From assembly GCA_965363675.1 (NCBI GenBank), contig CBDTTW010000077.1, positions 1 to 13,834 of the forward strand: DNA of 13,834 nt, in the 5' to 3' direction. Numbering within the stretch: position 1 is the stretch's first letter; each line of letters starts with the position of its first letter. The DNA is from CBDTTW01 sp965363675. GTDB taxonomy: Bacteria > Bacteroidota > Rhodothermia > Rhodothermales > DASSAV01. The position numbers and the translations under genes were made by a program. Shown one piece after another: positions 12,645 to 13,834 of this stretch. The notes under the pieces are model-generated. The model was not told the origin of the DNA. It did no database searches and was given only the letters and a program-made list of their open reading frames with translations.

Positions 12645-12763
12645 ATGAAACGACAGCGGGTGTACATCGACGCCCCTGTTATCGGCGGCTGCCACGACGA
12701 GGAGTTACCCCAGGGTCAAACGACCCGATGAGGGATTTTCTGCGCGGCCATTTATCGCTTAGT
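12645..12763 (+). pseudogene. PIN-domain (VapC-like) toxin remnant, frameshifted and truncated
   Basis: The ATG at 12645 opens MKRQRVYIDAPVIGGCHDEE, close to the start of a PIN-domain toxin subfamily I know as M-K-x-x-R-V-Y-I-D-T-S-V-I-G-G-C-x-D-x-E. D9 would be the first catalytic acidic residue. The reading frame then hits TGA at 12729-12731. One base back, from about 12713, another frame continues GSNDPMRDFLRGHLSLS, which fits the next part of such proteins (W-S-N-x-L-M-x-D-F-R-x-G). So a small indel near 12705-12715 breaks the gene. Similarity ends at about 12763, leaving roughly a quarter of a normal PIN domain. Intact relatives are Mg-dependent RNases of type II toxin-antitoxin pairs. 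No antitoxin gene is visible upstream. The remnant cannot encode an active toxin. Confidence 0.65.
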
Positions 12764-12790
12764 CGTCATGCTTCTCTCATCTGCCGGTAT

Positions 12791-12831
12791 GAAAAGAAAA
12801 GTTGGGGAGGATGCCGGCGGTCCTCCCCAAC
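12791..12831 (-). terminator. Rho-independent terminator of the lipoprotein gene
   Basis: On the minus strand, an 11-bp perfect stem (GTTGGGGAGGA with TCCTCCCCAAC, 12801-12831) with a 9-nt loop is followed by TTTTCTTTTC (12800-12791). It begins 14 bp after the lipoprotein stop codon. This is the clearest intrinsic terminator in the window. Confidence 0.85.
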
Positions 12832-12845
12832 AGCTTCAAGGCCGA

Positions 12846-13598
12846 TCAGGAGTTGCTCATCGCTCGTAATAATTCCAAACGTCGTTTTTCCGACACTTTC
12901 TGGTTCTGCTTGGCTTCTTTTAACTGGGGAACTTTGTCAATAGCGGCATCGGATTTGGCCGAACATTCCGGACACTCAGACATGCGGATCTGCTCTGCTT
13001 GAAGGTGTCCTTGCGCTGCATTATACGCAACTAAAGCGGATTTCCTGATTTTTTCGGGAGTCCAGTAACCTTCAAGTGAGGCAAGCGCCGGTTGAAGAAC
13101 CCATGCCGTGGGATTTTTTGTTTCCAACAAAATGTTTACGTAATATTCCAAAATAGGAAGTTGTTTGTCGGTTAATGCGATTTTATTCAGTCTGTGTTGC
13201 AAGAAGAGACCGGCAGCCATCTGTTTGATAATCGTCCGTTCTTCTTCAGGCTTGTTGATCGATAGCTGCTCGATGGCAGCCCGAAGGTTGGCATCGGCTT
13301 CTTCAACAGAAGCTTGAACGATCGCATCAACAATCGCGGAATGATATTCGATGTTTCTTTGCGCGGCGGATGTTGCAGCAGCCTTCGATTTGTAAACCGG
13401 ACTGAGGTAGCTAACTTCAGTCGGTTTCCCGGGTGCGTGGTATGCCAAGTTAATAGGTGGTTCAAACTTGGCATCCTTAGGCGCCTGCGCAATCCGCTCT
13501 ACGCTAGTAGTGTTGGCTTCACATCCTGCCAGAAGCAGAATTGCAATCGTAAAGAAGCTAATCGATCGCGAGGTTTTTGAACGCTGTAGTGTAAACAT
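12846..13598 (-). CDS. Predicted lipoprotein of unknown function
   Basis: The protein has 250 residues. The N-terminus has a basic n-region, a hydrophobic segment (about 13-23) and a lipobox LLAGC with C26 as the acylated residue, so it should be an exported lipoprotein. The body is largely helical, with Ala/Gln/Glu-rich stretches (for example VDAIVQASVEEADANLRAAI), a central aromatic segment (PILEYYVNILLE), a CPEC motif near 209-212 and a charged C-terminal helix. I recognise no family. The ATG has GAGG 5 nt upstream. It follows another minus-strand gene by about 56 bp and ends at a strong terminator, so the two probably form an operon. Its composition is visibly AT-richer than the left part of the window, which suggests horizontal acquisition. 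Confidence 0.8.
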   Translation of the reverse strand: MFTLQRSKTSRSISFFTIAILLLAGCEANTTSVERIAQAPKDAKFEPPINLAYHAPGKPTEVSYLSPVYKSKAAATSAAQRNIEYHSAIVDAIVQASVEEADANLRAAIEQLSINKPEEERTIIKQMAAGLFLQHRLNKIALTDKQLPILEYYVNILLETKNPTAWVLQPALASLEGYWTPEKIRKSALVAYNAAQGHLQAEQIRMSECPECSAKSDAAIDKVPQLKEAKQNQKVSEKRRLELLRAMSNS

Positions 13599-13654
13599 GT
13601 GAGCCTCGAGTTTTTGATGTTAGAGTGTGATTGAATTACAGCTTATGCTTGTGA

Positions 13655-13834
13655 TTAGTTTGAACATCCATAATAGCTGTAATGACCTGGCACGCTACCA
13701 TGATTAGTTATTGCATAATATCCACTATTATTAACTTCACATTCAATTTGAACCCATGAAGCATCTAGCTGTGCACTGTATGAATAAATTACAGTACAAT
13801 CACCTGCATCCTGCCTACAAATGTCGGCGTCCTG
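13655..13834 (-). CDS. C-terminal part of an unknown, probably exported, Cys-containing protein
   Basis: The last 59 codons of a minus-strand gene run in from the right edge and stop at TAA (13657-13655). The visible sequence includes DADICRQDAGDCTVIYSYS, then WVQIECEVNNSGYYAITNHG, and ends YSYYGCSN. It is rich in Tyr, Ser and Asn, with four cysteines spaced so as to allow disulfides, which points to a secreted or surface protein with a beta-rich end. No family is recognised. Base composition is AT-rich like the following lipoprotein gene, whose ATG lies about 56 bp downstream, so co-transcription is likely. The frame has no stop for the full 180 bp, and its amino-acid make-up looks natural. 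Confidence 0.6.
   Translation of the reverse strand, partial: QDADICRQDAGDCTVIYSYSAQLDASWVQIECEVNNSGYYAITNHGSVPGHYSYYGCSN

Noticed and set aside
12605..12943. 112-codon plus-strand ORF, first considered as a cold-shock-like protein because of GQWFWNDE
   Set aside because: The rest does not fit a cold-shock fold, and it runs through the terminator and into the antisense of the lipoprotein gene. Only its middle part (SNDPMRDFLRGH) is meaningful, as the shifted frame of the PIN remnant.

Overview
The window is a GC-rich bacterial chromosome fragment with a visibly AT-richer right end (from about 12740). Three things point to the Bacteroidota lineage: a TonB-dependent receptor with an N-terminal carboxypeptidase-regulatory-like domain, a large outer-membrane protein of a type I know from Bacteroidota, and promoter-like boxes resembling TTG-N20-TAnnTTTG. 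The high GC suggests a Rhodothermales-type member. This placement is inference, not proven.

Layout, left to right. (1) Positions 3-889 hold the end of an L,D-transpeptidase (+) facing a membrane-anchored M23 peptidase (-): two convergent cell-wall genes. (2) Positions 1046-8193 hold four co-directional genes. They encode a PhoD-like metallophosphatase, a small tryptophan-rich protein with a DUF551-like signature, a 925-residue outer-membrane protein and a TonB-dependent receptor. The 925-residue protein joins a region with kinase-like motifs to an Omp85/BamA-type barrel. This is the most interesting part of the window: a possible envelope phosphatase/kinase-like pair next to an outer-membrane transporter. 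(3) Positions 8194-9057 hold a regulatory-looking intergenic region with two near-identical ATGAAG/CTTCAT palindromes, then a secreted NTF2-like (SnoaL/DUF4440) protein. (4) Positions 9410-11032 hold a secreted glycoside hydrolase with DUF5060 and TIM-barrel (DUF4038-like) domains, followed by two strong hairpins. (5) Positions 11131-12415 hold an arsR-arsM arsenic methylation operon with a recognisable promoter and operator-like repeat. (6) Positions 12416-12845 are mostly debris, including a frameshifted, truncated PIN-domain (VapC-like) toxin remnant and the terminator of the next gene. (7) Positions 12846-13834 are AT-richer and carry two minus-strand genes: an unknown lipoprotein and the C-terminal end of a cysteine-containing, probably exported protein that runs off the window. 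This end looks recently acquired.

ArsR should repress its own operon until As(III) binds, and ArsM then methylates As(III). No arsenite efflux pump or arsenate reductase is visible here. The central cluster reads as envelope biology, but its substrate is not evident from sequence. No tRNA, rRNA, CRISPR array or complete insertion sequence was found.
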